From PALSA-1004 sp963829085 (GTDB lineage: Bacteria > Pseudomonadota > Gammaproteobacteria > Burkholderiales > SG8-41), in the NCBI GenBank assembly GCA_963829085.1, contig CAWHHJ010000006.1:248001-312000 (forward strand): a stretch of 64,000 nt of DNA, given 5' to 3'. Below, in pieces: positions 54,454 through 62,841 of the stretch. The notes beneath the pieces are model-generated. The model was not told the origin of the DNA and did no database searches. It saw only the letters and a program-made list of their open reading frames with translations. The stretch's first letter is position 1, and each line of letters starts with the position of its first letter. Position numbers and translations under genes: made by a program.

Positions 54454-54597
54454 ACGGAGGGAAGTCCTGCTTAGAGTCGTGCCCGACTGGAAGTTCGCGG
54501 CATTCGCCGGTACTTTGGGGCGTTTTATGCTGATGCAAGGGATGCACACAAGTGCGTCCCCGTGTAACCGGTCAGCGTCGGCCTGGCTTGCTAACCC

Positions 54598-55002
54598 TTA
54601 AACGACCTTTGCCGGAAAATCTCGCAGCATCTTTTCGAGTGCACCGAGTTCGATCGGTTTAATCAGGAAAAAATCGAAGCCGCTTGTATGCGCTCGCTCG
54701 CGTTGCTCAGCCTGCGTCCATCCAGTCAGCGCACCGATCAGGATCAGATCGCCGCCAGCCTGGTCGCGGATGCGTTTACACGCATCGTAGCCGTTGAGCC
54801 GGGGCATGCCTAGATCGAGCAGTATCATATCCGGCTTGAAGGTGAGCGTCGCAGATACCGCTTCATAGCCGTCATTCACGACGCAAGTCTCGTGCCCCAT
54901 TACCTCGAGTAACATGGCCATACTGTGTGCGGCATCTGCGAGATCATCCGCGACCAGGATGCGCCGGCCCGACGATAATCGCGTAGGCTCGCTAATGCTC
55001 AT
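54598..55002 (-). CDS. Stand-alone response regulator receiver protein
   Basis: 134 residues, a single receiver domain with no output domain. The acidic pocket Asp19/Asp20 (LVADD), the phospho-acceptor Asp63 (ILLDLGMP), Thr in ALTGWT and the conserved Lys in FLIKPIE are all present, so it should be phosphorylatable. No histidine kinase gene is adjacent. It may signal by protein-protein contact like CheY. Confidence 0.9.
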   Translation of the reverse strand: MSISEPTRLSSGRRILVADDLADAAHSMAMLLEVMGHETCVVNDGYEAVSATLTFKPDMILLDLGMPRLNGYDACKRIRDQAGGDLILIGALTGWTQAEQRERAHTSGFDFFLIKPIELGALEKMLRDFPAKVV

Positions 55003-55080
55003 TGTTCGATCGCGAGTAAAGCGTGCATAACGTCGAAGGCTGACGGGCGTGGTAGCGCGATGTGCAACAGCGGCCTCTGC

Positions 55081-55416
55081 TTATAAGATCGACGTGGATA
55101 TCGTCGATAACGTACCGCCATAACTTCCCAGGAGCCTATGGCTTGCAGGGGAGAGCGTGAGTATCGCCGCTCGTTGATCGTGTGCGTGTTTACGCCGCAC
55201 TACCGCACGCTGGCTTATGAGCTGGGCGAGGCGCCGGCGCACCGTGCTGCGCGAACTGATGTCGAGCAGAAAAAGCTGTTTCAGCGTCAGCGGTTGTTCC
55301 ATCTCTTCGGCATAGCCGATCTCGATAACGATATCGAAATCGATCACCGATTTAAGGAATGGAAGATGAAGTCTTTCGAATTCCCGAAGTTTTTTCAATG
55401 CCGCGAATAACTTCAT
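55081..55416 (-). CDS. Winged-helix (MarR-like) putative DNA-binding protein
   Basis: 111 residues from the ATG at 55416 (MKLFAALKKLREFERLHLPF); the frame continues upstream without an obvious ribosome site. A helix-turn-helix followed by a wing is suggested by LTLKQLFLLDISSRSTVRRRLAQLISQRAVVRRKHAHDQRAA-like segments: helix, SSRSTVRRRL recognition helix, then basic hairpin and ILTLSPASHRLL. The family is not certain. It diverges from Bug19 (about 120 bases between starts) and is the only regulator-like gene next to a Bug gene in this window. Confidence 0.65.
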   Translation of the reverse strand: MKLFAALKKLREFERLHLPFLKSVIDFDIVIEIGYAEEMEQPLTLKQLFLLDISSRSTVRRRLAQLISQRAVVRRKHAHDQRAAILTLSPASHRLLGSYGGTLSTISTSIL

Positions 55417-55536
55417 TTTTATTCGTTTTTTGAATGGGCGTACCTTGCTATAGTGTGGCGATAACGTTGATGCGGCAAGCAAAATTGGGTTCCTTTTTGG
55501 CACTCATAGCGCCGCCGAACGGCGAACGTGAGCGTG

Positions 55537-56532
55537 ATGCGGAGAGAATCAGGAACAAACGATATAAAGCAATCGGCCGCAACAGCATTCGTTGTTGCCG
55601 GCACACTTCTGGCCGCCGGCAGCGTATTCGCGCAGCAATATCCGATCAAGCCGGTTCGGTTCGTGCTGCCGTACGGCGCGCCGGGCGGCGCGCCGGACAT
55701 CGTCGCGCGCGTGCTTGCCGCCAAGCTTTCCGATGCATGGGGCCAGCAGGTTGTGATCGAGCCGCGCGTCGGCGCCGGCGGCACGATCGGCACTGAAGTT
55801 GTCGCGAACGCGGCGCCCGACGGCTACACGCTTCTGCTCACGAGCCCGAGCCACGCAATCAACGCAACGCTCTATCGCAAGCTTCCATATGATCCCATCG
55901 CCGACTTCGCGCCGATCTCACTGCTGGTCGATGTCCCTAACATTCTCGTCATCCATCCGTCGGTTCCGGCGCGATCGGTGAAAGAGCTTATTGCACTCGC
56001 TAAGGCGCGACCCGGCAGTCTCAACTACGGCTCTGCAGGCAGCGGATCATCTCAGCATCTTGCCGGCGAGCTGTTCAAGAAAATGGCTGGCGTCAACATC
56101 GTGCACATTCCCTATAAAGGCGGCGGCGGTGTGGTCATCGATCTCGTCGCTGGACAACTACAACTTACCTTTGGCTCGGCCACGTCGATGCCGTTCGTGC
56201 GATCCGGGCGGCTGATCGCGCTTGCAGTCACGAGCGCTCAGCGTGCAACAAGCCTGCCGAATTTGCCGACGATCGCAGAATCCGGACTGCCGGGTTATCA
56301 AGCGGCGGCGTGGTATGCGCTGTTCGCACCTGCGCGCACGCCGAAGGCTATCGTCGATAAGGTGCAGGCAGAAGTCGTGCGTGCGTTGAAAATGCCGGAC
56401 GTTCGAGAGCGTCTCGCATTCGAGACGATGCAACCCGTCGGATCGACGTCGGCTGAGCTCGCGGACCTTCTGCCCCGCGAGATCGCGAAGTGGGGCGCGA
56501 TCGTCAAGGAGTCCGGCGCGACGGTCGACTGA
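55537..56532 (+). CDS. Bug19: Bug/TctC-family periplasmic binding protein
   Basis: 331 residues from the ATG at 55537 (GTG 55528 is an alternative). Signal segment SAATAFVVAGTLLAAGSVFA before QQYPIKPVRF. The ligand loop LPYGAPGGAPDIVAR carries one extra residue, and the next strand reads VIEPRVGAGG in place of VDNRxGAGG. APDGYTLLLTSP and HIPYKGGGGVVIDLVAG are normal, ending VKESGATVD. It diverges from the winged-helix gene, a candidate regulator. Confidence 0.92.
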   Translation: MRRESGTNDIKQSAATAFVVAGTLLAAGSVFAQQYPIKPVRFVLPYGAPGGAPDIVARVLAAKLSDAWGQQVVIEPRVGAGGTIGTEVVANAAPDGYTLLLTSPSHAINATLYRKLPYDPIADFAPISLLVDVPNILVIHPSVPARSVKELIALAKARPGSLNYGSAGSGSSQHLAGELFKKMAGVNIVHIPYKGGGGVVIDLVAGQLQLTFGSATSMPFVRSGRLIALAVTSAQRATSLPNLPTIAESGLPGYQAAAWYALFAPARTPKAIVDKVQAEVVRALKMPDVRERLAFETMQPVGSTSAELADLLPREIAKWGAIVKESGATVD

Positions 56533-56592
56533 TTCGAGCGGCACGCCGTTCTGCGCGGCTCGGAACATTTGTCGACATCGTAGCGCGGCGTT

Positions 56593-57561
56593 CTAGTCAA
56601 GTTGCACACCGGTCGCTTTTGCGACAACGGTCCATTTGGCAATTTCAGCAGTGATATAAGCGGCGAACTGCGCAGGCGTGCTACCGACGCCTTCCATGCC
56701 CTCGCGCGCAAGCGTTTCCTGCATATCGGAGTCACGCAGCATACGAACCAATGCGCTGTTGAACTTGGTGACGATGGCAGAAGGCGTCCCGGCCGGCGCC
56801 AGCACGCCCCACCAATTCAGCACTTCGTAGCCGGGCAGCGTCTCGGCTATTGTCGGCACGCGCGGCATGAGCGCACTGCGCTTCGCCGTACTGACACCGA
56901 GCGCGCGCAGTCTGCCGTTCTCGACATGCGGCTTTACGAACGCAAGCGTCGTCATCATCACTTGCACGTGTCCGCCGAGAAGATCGATGACGCCGGGCGC
57001 CGCTCCTTTGTACGGAATATGAATCATCGTGGCGCCTGCGCTGCGAAACACTTCCATACCGAGATGCGCCGGGCTGCCATTGCCCGCCGATGCATACGTA
57101 ATGTGCCGCGGCCGCGCCCTTGCAAGCGCGATCAAATCCCTGACCGACGTAACGGGCAACGACGGATGAGCAACGAGTAGCAGAGGCGATGAGACAAACA
57201 GAGTGACCGGCGCAAAGTCTTTGATGGTGTCATAGGGCAGCTCACGCAAGCCGGTCGCGTTAATGATGAATGAGGGCGTCACCATGACAAAAGTGTAACC
57301 GTCGGGCGGCGCTTTCGCCGCGACAAGAACGCCGTTGATTGTTCCGCCGCCCGGGCGGTTTTCAACGAGCATGTTTTGGCCCCATGACTCCTGTATCTTC
57401 CGCGCTACGATGCGGCTCAGCATGTCGGTGCCGGCGCCCGGTGAAAAGGGCACGATCATGCGCAAGGGCCGATCCGGGTAACTCTGTGCAAACGCTGCGG
57501 CGACGGCGAGCGCCCCGAACAGCGCCAGGATCGACGCAAAACGTTTCTTACGATGTCCCAA
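56593..57561 (-). CDS. Bug20: Bug/TctC-family periplasmic binding protein, TTG start
   Basis: 322 residues from TTG 57561, the only start giving the signal peptide MGHRKKRFASILALFGALAV before AQSYPDRPLRM. VPFSPGAGTDMLSR (Ala for one Gly), VENRPGGGTINGV, PPDGYTFVMVTP and HIPYKGAAPGVIDLLGG follow; the C terminus is AKWTVVAKATGVQLD. It is last in the run Bug21-amidohydrolase-amidohydrolase-Bug20, twelve bases after the second enzyme. Confidence 0.92.
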   Translation of the reverse strand: MGHRKKRFASILALFGALAVAAAFAQSYPDRPLRMIVPFSPGAGTDMLSRIVARKIQESWGQNMLVENRPGGGTINGVLVAAKAPPDGYTFVMVTPSFIINATGLRELPYDTIKDFAPVTLFVSSPLLLVAHPSLPVTSVRDLIALARARPRHITYASAGNGSPAHLGMEVFRSAGATMIHIPYKGAAPGVIDLLGGHVQVMMTTLAFVKPHVENGRLRALGVSTAKRSALMPRVPTIAETLPGYEVLNWWGVLAPAGTPSAIVTKFNSALVRMLRDSDMQETLAREGMEGVGSTPAQFAAYITAEIAKWTVVAKATGVQLD

Positions 57562-57573
57562 TGCAGGTCAGCT

Positions 57574-58395
57574 TTACGCAAACCCGTACAACTGTGCCGG
57601 ATTCGTTACGAGGATACTTTTTCGAGTCGCGGCATCGGGTGCCCAGTCGTCGAGCAGCTTCGCCAGCTCCAGATCGTCTGGCGGCGTTCCTTTTACGGAA
57701 GGATGCGGCCAATTGCTGGCCCACACCATGCGCTGCGGCCAGCGGCGTATCAACTCGCGTGCCAGCGCGCCGATGTCGTCGTATCGCGGCGGTCCGCTTT
57801 TGGAACCATGATAAGGCGCCGATAGTTTCACCCAGCAACGGCCGCTGTCGAGCAGACGGTGCAGCGCGCGCACGCCGGGACTGTTGTTGGCCACCGGCGC
57901 CGTGAAGCGGCCGATGTGATCGACCATCACATCGCACGGCAGCCGCGATAATGCTCCTTCGCGCTCGACAAGCTCTTCGCCGGGCAGCTGCAGATTGATG
58001 TGCCAGTCAAATGCTGCGACTCGCGCCGCCATGGACGGTAACGTCTCCCACGTTAGAGCGCCGCCCGGAAACATCAGGTAGCGCAGACTGCGCATGCCGG
58101 CCTCGGTGAGGGCTGCGAGATCAGCATCCGACACTGACGGATCGACCACCGCGACGCCGCGCGCGCCGGCGCCGAATTCCGCCATGGCAGCAAGCGCGCA
58201 GCTATTGTCGCTTGCATAAGCGCTCGATTGCACGACGACCACGCGCTCGAGACCCAGCCGCGCTTGCACGCGACGGTAATCGGCGACGGTCGCCGGCCTC
58301 CCAAGCTGACGGCCGCCCGGCTTCATTGGAAAGCGCGAGTCGTAAATGTGCATATGGCAATCGCATGCACCGGCGGGCCACGATCCGTCAGTCAT
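57574..58395 (-). CDS. Amidohydrolase family protein (LigI-like)
   Basis: 273 residues. The HxH of the metal or acid-base site is present in DCHMHIYD (His14, His16), and the barrel continues with VVDPSVSDADLAAL, VMVDHIGRFTAP, WVKLSAPYH and MVWASNWPHP, where the Asn replaces the usual Asp of the WGSDWPH motif. LigI-type enzymes hydrolyse 2-pyrone-4,6-dicarboxylate or sugar lactones. It overlaps the previous gene by eight bases and precedes Bug20, so it is translationally coupled inside the receptor-enzyme operon. Confidence 0.9.
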   Translation of the reverse strand: MTDGSWPAGACDCHMHIYDSRFPMKPGGRQLGRPATVADYRRVQARLGLERVVVVQSSAYASDNSCALAAMAEFGAGARGVAVVDPSVSDADLAALTEAGMRSLRYLMFPGGALTWETLPSMAARVAAFDWHINLQLPGEELVEREGALSRLPCDVMVDHIGRFTAPVANNSPGVRALHRLLDSGRCWVKLSAPYHGSKSGPPRYDDIGALARELIRRWPQRMVWASNWPHPSVKGTPPDDLELAKLLDDWAPDAATRKSILVTNPAQLYGFA

Positions 58396-59245
58396 TGTGC
58401 TGAATCTCCTTCCATCCGATCCACTCGCAGACCGCGCGTCCCATGATCCACTCCAGATCCTGGCTAGTGAGCCAGTTCATTTCTTCGGTAAACATAGTTA
58501 CGCATTCTCGATATGCGCACGGCAAGCGTGAGATGTCGCTGCCCCAGAACATGCGCTGCGGACCGAACACGTCATAGACCTGGCGCACGTACGGGTGCAG
58601 TGCCCTGAACGGATACGTGTCCGTCGTATACAGCGGCAGACAACTCGCCTTCACTGCGATGTTGGCGCGCTTGGCAAGCGCGAGCAATTTATCGAAATCC
58701 CGAAACGCCTCGGTGTCCTTGCCTTTGGTCAGCGCGAAATGATCGATGGTCAGTTTAAGCGCCGGATGGCGCTCCGCGATGCGATCGATGATATGCAGGT
58801 CCGTTTGCGCCGCGAAGAGCATGATCGGCACACCAGATTTTTCCGCGAGCGGCCACAGCCAGTCGATACGGCCCTCCACCAGCAGTGGCCTGATCAGCGG
58901 CCGATGAAAAGCATAACGCAGTCCGAGCATGCCGCGCTGCTCTCGCCAATTCTCGATCAATTCCCGCGACGCGGGCGACAGAAGGTCAACGCGGCCCATG
59001 ACAGCGAATCGGTCGCTGTGCGCTTGCGCCGCAGCGAGCGCGACGTCATTGCGGACGCCTTCCCAGACCGGAGGCGCAATTACTGCGCGAGCAACGCCTG
59101 CCGCATCCATTTCGCGCAGCATATGGTCCTTAGTGATCGGTTGCGGTTTATGTGCGCGGCTTTGGCTTGCATCGACAATCGCGGGCCACGGACGCGCCGC
59201 CGAATCCGCCGCCCAAATGTGCACCTGCGAATCAGCGATCAACAT
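58388..59245 (-). CDS. Amidohydrolase-2 family protein
   Basis: 285 residues of a TIM-barrel amidohydrolase. The first metal motif reads DSQVHIWAAD: the first His of HxH is Gln, a substitution seen in many members of this subgroup, while the second His stays. KLTIDHFALT, AVKASCLPLY and MFWGSDISRLPC supply the later His and Asp. Related enzymes decarboxylate or hydrolyse aromatic acids and lactones. It starts seven bases after Bug21 and overlaps the next amidohydrolase gene by eight bases. Confidence 0.9.
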   Translation of the reverse strand: MLIADSQVHIWAADSAARPWPAIVDASQSRAHKPQPITKDHMLREMDAAGVARAVIAPPVWEGVRNDVALAAAQAHSDRFAVMGRVDLLSPASRELIENWREQRGMLGLRYAFHRPLIRPLLVEGRIDWLWPLAEKSGVPIMLFAAQTDLHIIDRIAERHPALKLTIDHFALTKGKDTEAFRDFDKLLALAKRANIAVKASCLPLYTTDTYPFRALHPYVRQVYDVFGPQRMFWGSDISRLPCAYRECVTMFTEEMNWLTSQDLEWIMGRAVCEWIGWKEIQHND

Positions 59246-59252
59246 CTCGTAA

Positions 59253-60218
59253 TCAATCGATTTTGGTGCCGGACTCTTTGATCACCCGTGTCCACCGTTC
59301 GAGCTCCGCTTTCAGATACGCCTCGAATGCGGCCGGCGTATTACCAATCGGTTCGGCGCCATCGGCGAGCAAGCGCTCGCGCATGTCGGGAATCTGCAGA
59401 ATCTGCACGAGTTCGGCGTGCAATCTATCGATGATCGCTCGCGGCGTACCCGTCGGTGCGAGCACACCGTACCACCCGACGTACTCGAAACCGGGCAATC
59501 CGGATTCGGCAACCGTCGGAATCTCCGGTGCGGTGATCGCACGTTTGCTGCTGCTCACCGCTATCGCACGCAGGCGTCCCGACTTTATATGCGGCTGCAC
59601 CGGCACGATTGCGGCGAACATGAAATCGATTTGGCCGCCTATCAACTCGGTGAGTGCCGGTCCGGTTCCTTTATAGGGCACGTGTGCGACCGGCGCCTGC
59701 GACATCACGCGTAGAAGTTCTCCAGCGAGATGACCGCCGCTGCCGTTGCCTGCCGAACCAAAAGTCAGCGGACGTCCGCCCGTCTTGGCATAGCGAATGA
59801 ACTCAGCCAGCGTGGTGACCGGAACCTTCGGCGGCACGACGAGCACCAGCGGGGCCGCAGCCAGTATGGTGATCGTTGAGAACGATCGCACAGGGTCGTA
59901 TGGCAAGCGCGCATAAAGCGCGGGCGACGTTGTGTGCACCGTGTAAGCAAGGAGAATCGTGTAGCCGTCTGCAGGCGCCTTTGCGGCGATCGCGCTACCG
60001 ATCGTCCCGCTCGCACCGTTGCGGTTGTCGACGATCACGGGCTGCTTGACCGCTTCGCTCAGCTTCACCGCTACCATGCGCCCGACGATGTCGGATGTGC
60101 CACCCGGTGCCTGCGGCACGATAAAGCGTATCGCCTTTGATGGATAAACTTCGGCCGCTGACGCAGTGCACGGCGCAACGCCGGCGCAAGCAAGCCAAAC
60201 TAGAAGTGATTTGTTCAT
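59253..60218 (-). CDS. Bug21: Bug/TctC-family periplasmic binding protein
   Basis: 321 residues from the ATG at 60218 (MNKSLLVWLACAGVAPCTASA signal, then AEVYPSKAIRF). VPQAPGGTSDIVGR has Gln-Ala at the usual Phe position, as in Bug6. VIVDNRNGASGT, APADGYTILLAYT and HVPYKGTGPALTELIGG follow, ending IKESGTKID. It leads directly into two amidohydrolase genes with nearly no spacing and lies 88 bases downstream of Bug22. Confidence 0.93.
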   Translation of the reverse strand: MNKSLLVWLACAGVAPCTASAAEVYPSKAIRFIVPQAPGGTSDIVGRMVAVKLSEAVKQPVIVDNRNGASGTIGSAIAAKAPADGYTILLAYTVHTTSPALYARLPYDPVRSFSTITILAAAPLVLVVPPKVPVTTLAEFIRYAKTGGRPLTFGSAGNGSGGHLAGELLRVMSQAPVAHVPYKGTGPALTELIGGQIDFMFAAIVPVQPHIKSGRLRAIAVSSSKRAITAPEIPTVAESGLPGFEYVGWYGVLAPTGTPRAIIDRLHAELVQILQIPDMRERLLADGAEPIGNTPAAFEAYLKAELERWTRVIKESGTKID

Positions 60219-60306
60219 GCGGGCGAATGACACAACAGCAGTGTAATTCAAGTTTCCGCCATAGCCCGTTGATGTCGATCGAGATGTGTGTTTCGAGTGC
60301 TGTTTC

Positions 60307-61389
60307 CTATTCAACCTTGAGCCCGATCGACTTGATCAGCTTATCGAAACGCGCGCTCTCGGCTTTGATGTGCGCCGCAAGCTCAGCCGGCGTGCCCGGA
60401 TCCGCATCGACACCCTGCTGCCTGAAGCGCTCGCGTATATCCGGTTGATTGAGCGTAGCAACGACGTCTGAATGCAGGCGTTCAATGACGTGGCGAGGTG
60501 TGCCGCGCGGCGTTACGAGCGAATTCCACGAGCTGGTCTCGTAACCGGCAAGGCCGCTCTCGGCGACCGTAGGAATTTCCGGCACGATCGCCGAGCGCTT
60601 GGCAGTTGAGACCGCAAGCGCGCGCAGCTTGCCGCTTAGCGCAAACGGCATCAAGACCGAAACCCCGGCAAACTGATACGCAACCTGCCCGCCGATAAGA
60701 TCGGTGATGGCCGGGCCGCTGCCTTTATACGGTACATGGACAACGTCGATGTGCGCCATGTATTTGAACAGCTCGCCGGCGAGATGGGCGCCTGCGCCGA
60801 CGCCTGCAGACGCAAAGCTTAACTTCCCCGGGTTCGCCTTCGCATACGCGATGAGATTAGAAACAGAAGTAACGGGCAGTGACGCTGTCGTCGCGAGGAG
60901 ATAAGGCTGAGTCGCCAACATGGTCACCGGCACGAAATCGCGCTCGACATCGTAGGGAAGCCGCTTGTTAAGCGCCGGATTGACGGCGAGCGTTGTGATC
61001 GTGGCGACGAGCAGCGTGTAGCCGTCGGCCGGCGCATGCGCTGCCAGGTCTGCGCCGATTACGGTCGCCGCACCACCGCGATTATCGATCACTACTTGTT
61101 GGCCAAGGCGCCGCGCGAGCGGCTCATTGATGGTTCTTGCGATGAGATCGGTAGGACCGCCCGGCGGGTATGGCACGATAAGCCGTATCGGTCTGACCGG
61201 ATAGCTCGGTTGAGCGGAAGCGATGCCTGCGATGTTTGTTAACGCGATGCCGACCATGGCGGCGACGGTGCAGCGTGCAATCCTGCGTACAACGCTGCGA
61301 TCATCGCAAACAACGAAGAGATCACAACTCTGGCAGGGAACCGTGGCCAGCACTTCCTTACTCCCGCCGTGCGGAATCACGTCCCACAA
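60307..61389 (-). CDS. Bug22: Bug/TctC-family periplasmic binding protein
   Basis: Up to 360 residues from the ATG at 61389. The N terminus is uncertain: the signal-like segment RIARCTVAAMVGIALTNIAG lies 35 residues in, before ASAQPSYPVRPIRL, and no shorter start with a good ribosome site was found. VPYPPGGPTDLIAR, APADGYTLLVATI, HVPYKGSGPAITDLIGG and FDKLIKSIGLKVE are typical. It begins eight bases after the cytochrome c gene, so the two are probably in one transcript with Bug21 and downstream genes. Confidence 0.9.
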   Translation of the reverse strand: MWDVIPHGGSKEVLATVPCQSCDLFVVCDDRSVVRRIARCTVAAMVGIALTNIAGIASAQPSYPVRPIRLIVPYPPGGPTDLIARTINEPLARRLGQQVVIDNRGGAATVIGADLAAHAPADGYTLLVATITTLAVNPALNKRLPYDVERDFVPVTMLATQPYLLATTASLPVTSVSNLIAYAKANPGKLSFASAGVGAGAHLAGELFKYMAHIDVVHVPYKGSGPAITDLIGGQVAYQFAGVSVLMPFALSGKLRALAVSTAKRSAIVPEIPTVAESGLAGYETSSWNSLVTPRGTPRHVIERLHSDVVATLNQPDIRERFRQQGVDADPGTPAELAAHIKAESARFDKLIKSIGLKVE

Positions 61390-61397
61390 AGATGTTG

Positions 61398-61970
61398 TTA
61401 CTTAGGCGGCGATGGCCACTGAATGAATGGCGGCTTAGGCTCCTCACCCGGTGGCAGCGGCGCTTTTGAAGGCTCACCAACCGGTCCCAGCTGTTTGATG
61501 TACTGATACAGCGCTTTCAAGTCGCTGTCCTGCCATTGATTGAGATTGAACCATGGCATTGGCGGACGCGCCTTGAGCGTCTTTGCCATCTTCACCCATT
61601 CGGCTTCACTCATCTTCGACACATTGATGCGCAGGTTCGTCGGATAAGTGGTACCCCAGGGCCCGCGGAACCCGAGCGGACCACTGCCCATCAACCAATC
61701 TTTTTCTGCAACCTTGCCATCTTTAGGTGCGAAATCCGCCGTATGACAATCATTGCAGTTACCCACCGTGACCAGATAGCGCCCACGGCTGATCTGATCG
61801 CTGCCGGCGGATTGATCGACCGCTGCGCCCTTCGCGGCTTTTGTATCGGCGGCACCGGCGACTGGTGACTGCATAGACAGGATCACTGTCGTCGCACAAG
61901 CCGCAAACACAATGGTTCTCTTCGCTGACGCACCGATTGCACCCGCACGCCGATTGAGATTAGACGGCAT
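61398..61970 (-). CDS. Exported cytochrome c
   Basis: 190 residues with a signal segment (RTIVFAACATTVILSMQSPVAGA) and one haem-attachment motif, CNDCH (Cys72, Cys75, His76). A Met in RPPMPWFNLNQ may be the sixth ligand. The C terminus is proline-rich (PPGEEPKPPFIQWPSPP). It is a class I-like periplasmic electron carrier. Its place between a CMD-like gene and Bug22 suggests it takes electrons from an unseen dehydrogenase acting on the imported compound (inference). Confidence 0.9.
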   Translation of the reverse strand: MPSNLNRRAGAIGASAKRTIVFAACATTVILSMQSPVAGAADTKAAKGAAVDQSAGSDQISRGRYLVTVGNCNDCHTADFAPKDGKVAEKDWLMGSGPLGFRGPWGTTYPTNLRINVSKMSEAEWVKMAKTLKARPPMPWFNLNQWQDSDLKALYQYIKQLGPVGEPSKAPLPPGEEPKPPFIQWPSPPK

Positions 61971-62104
61971 CGTTGCTTTACCCCGTTATCAAACACACGA
62001 ACTGCTAAGGCGCGCATTCCGCGCTTCCTGACAAGAAAATATTAATGGCGCCGATTACTTTTTTCCAGAGAACGTTGTGATCATCACAACGCTGCGGTCC
62101 GCGT

Positions 62105-62689
62105 TTACTTGTTCAGAGTTTGCAAGGGAGGCGGCGTACCGGCGGGCAGCGGCTGGCGATCGACGTTGAGCACCATGGAGACGAGCGTGTAGTAACCTGA
62201 GACACCGACGAGATCGATGACACCGCGCTCGCCGAATTTTTCGAATGCCGCTTTCTGGGTAGCGTCGCTGACGGTTTTATTCTGATGCAGCTCAGTGCAG
62301 AAATCGTAGACTACCGCCTCGTCTTCCTGCATGTTGGCGGGCCGCTTGCCCTGCGCGAGATCGGCGGCGACAGCGGGGTTTAGCCCGGCTTTCATGGCGT
62401 GTATGTGATGCGCATGCCACTCGTACTGAGCATTCCAGTGGCGCGCCGTAATCAGAATGGCAAACTCATTGAGACGCGATGGAATCGAACTTTCGAAACG
62501 CAGATATTCTCCGAGCTTCTGAGCGCGATCCGCTAATACAGGGCTGCGCAACAGCGCATTGAATGGACCGCGCACGCCGCCACGCGGACCGGAAGCAAGA
62601 TCGCGATATACCTTCAGTTGGGCTTCGCTCATCTCATTCTCCGCAAGCCGCCGGAACACCGGTACCTGGGCGTTTGAACCTGTCGCCAT
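62105..62689 (-). CDS. Carboxymuconolactone decarboxylase family protein
   Basis: 194 residues. The helical core LNEFAILITARHWNAQYEWHAHHIHAMKAGL carries the WxxQYEWHAH motif typical of larger CMD proteins found with aromatic and alkyl degradation genes. A His-rich stretch replaces the CxxC pair of AhpD. No signal peptide. It may be the first gene of the minus-strand array running to Bug20. It diverges from the MmgE/PrpD gene at 62842. Confidence 0.9.
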   Translation of the reverse strand: MATGSNAQVPVFRRLAENEMSEAQLKVYRDLASGPRGGVRGPFNALLRSPVLADRAQKLGEYLRFESSIPSRLNEFAILITARHWNAQYEWHAHHIHAMKAGLNPAVAADLAQGKRPANMQEDEAVVYDFCTELHQNKTVSDATQKAAFEKFGERGVIDLVGVSGYYTLVSMVLNVDRQPLPAGTPPPLQTLNK

Positions 62690-62841
62690 TTCCAGTCTCC
62701 ATGTGAGTTACTGCGAACGAAAAGCGGTCCGATTATGCCGCGAAAGCGCGCCTTTCGGGCGAGCGATCGCATAGTTACTGCCAGATGTTTCGCCAACATC
62801 GGCAGCTATACTGTCCGCCTTCTTTCAGGAGTGCAGACAAG

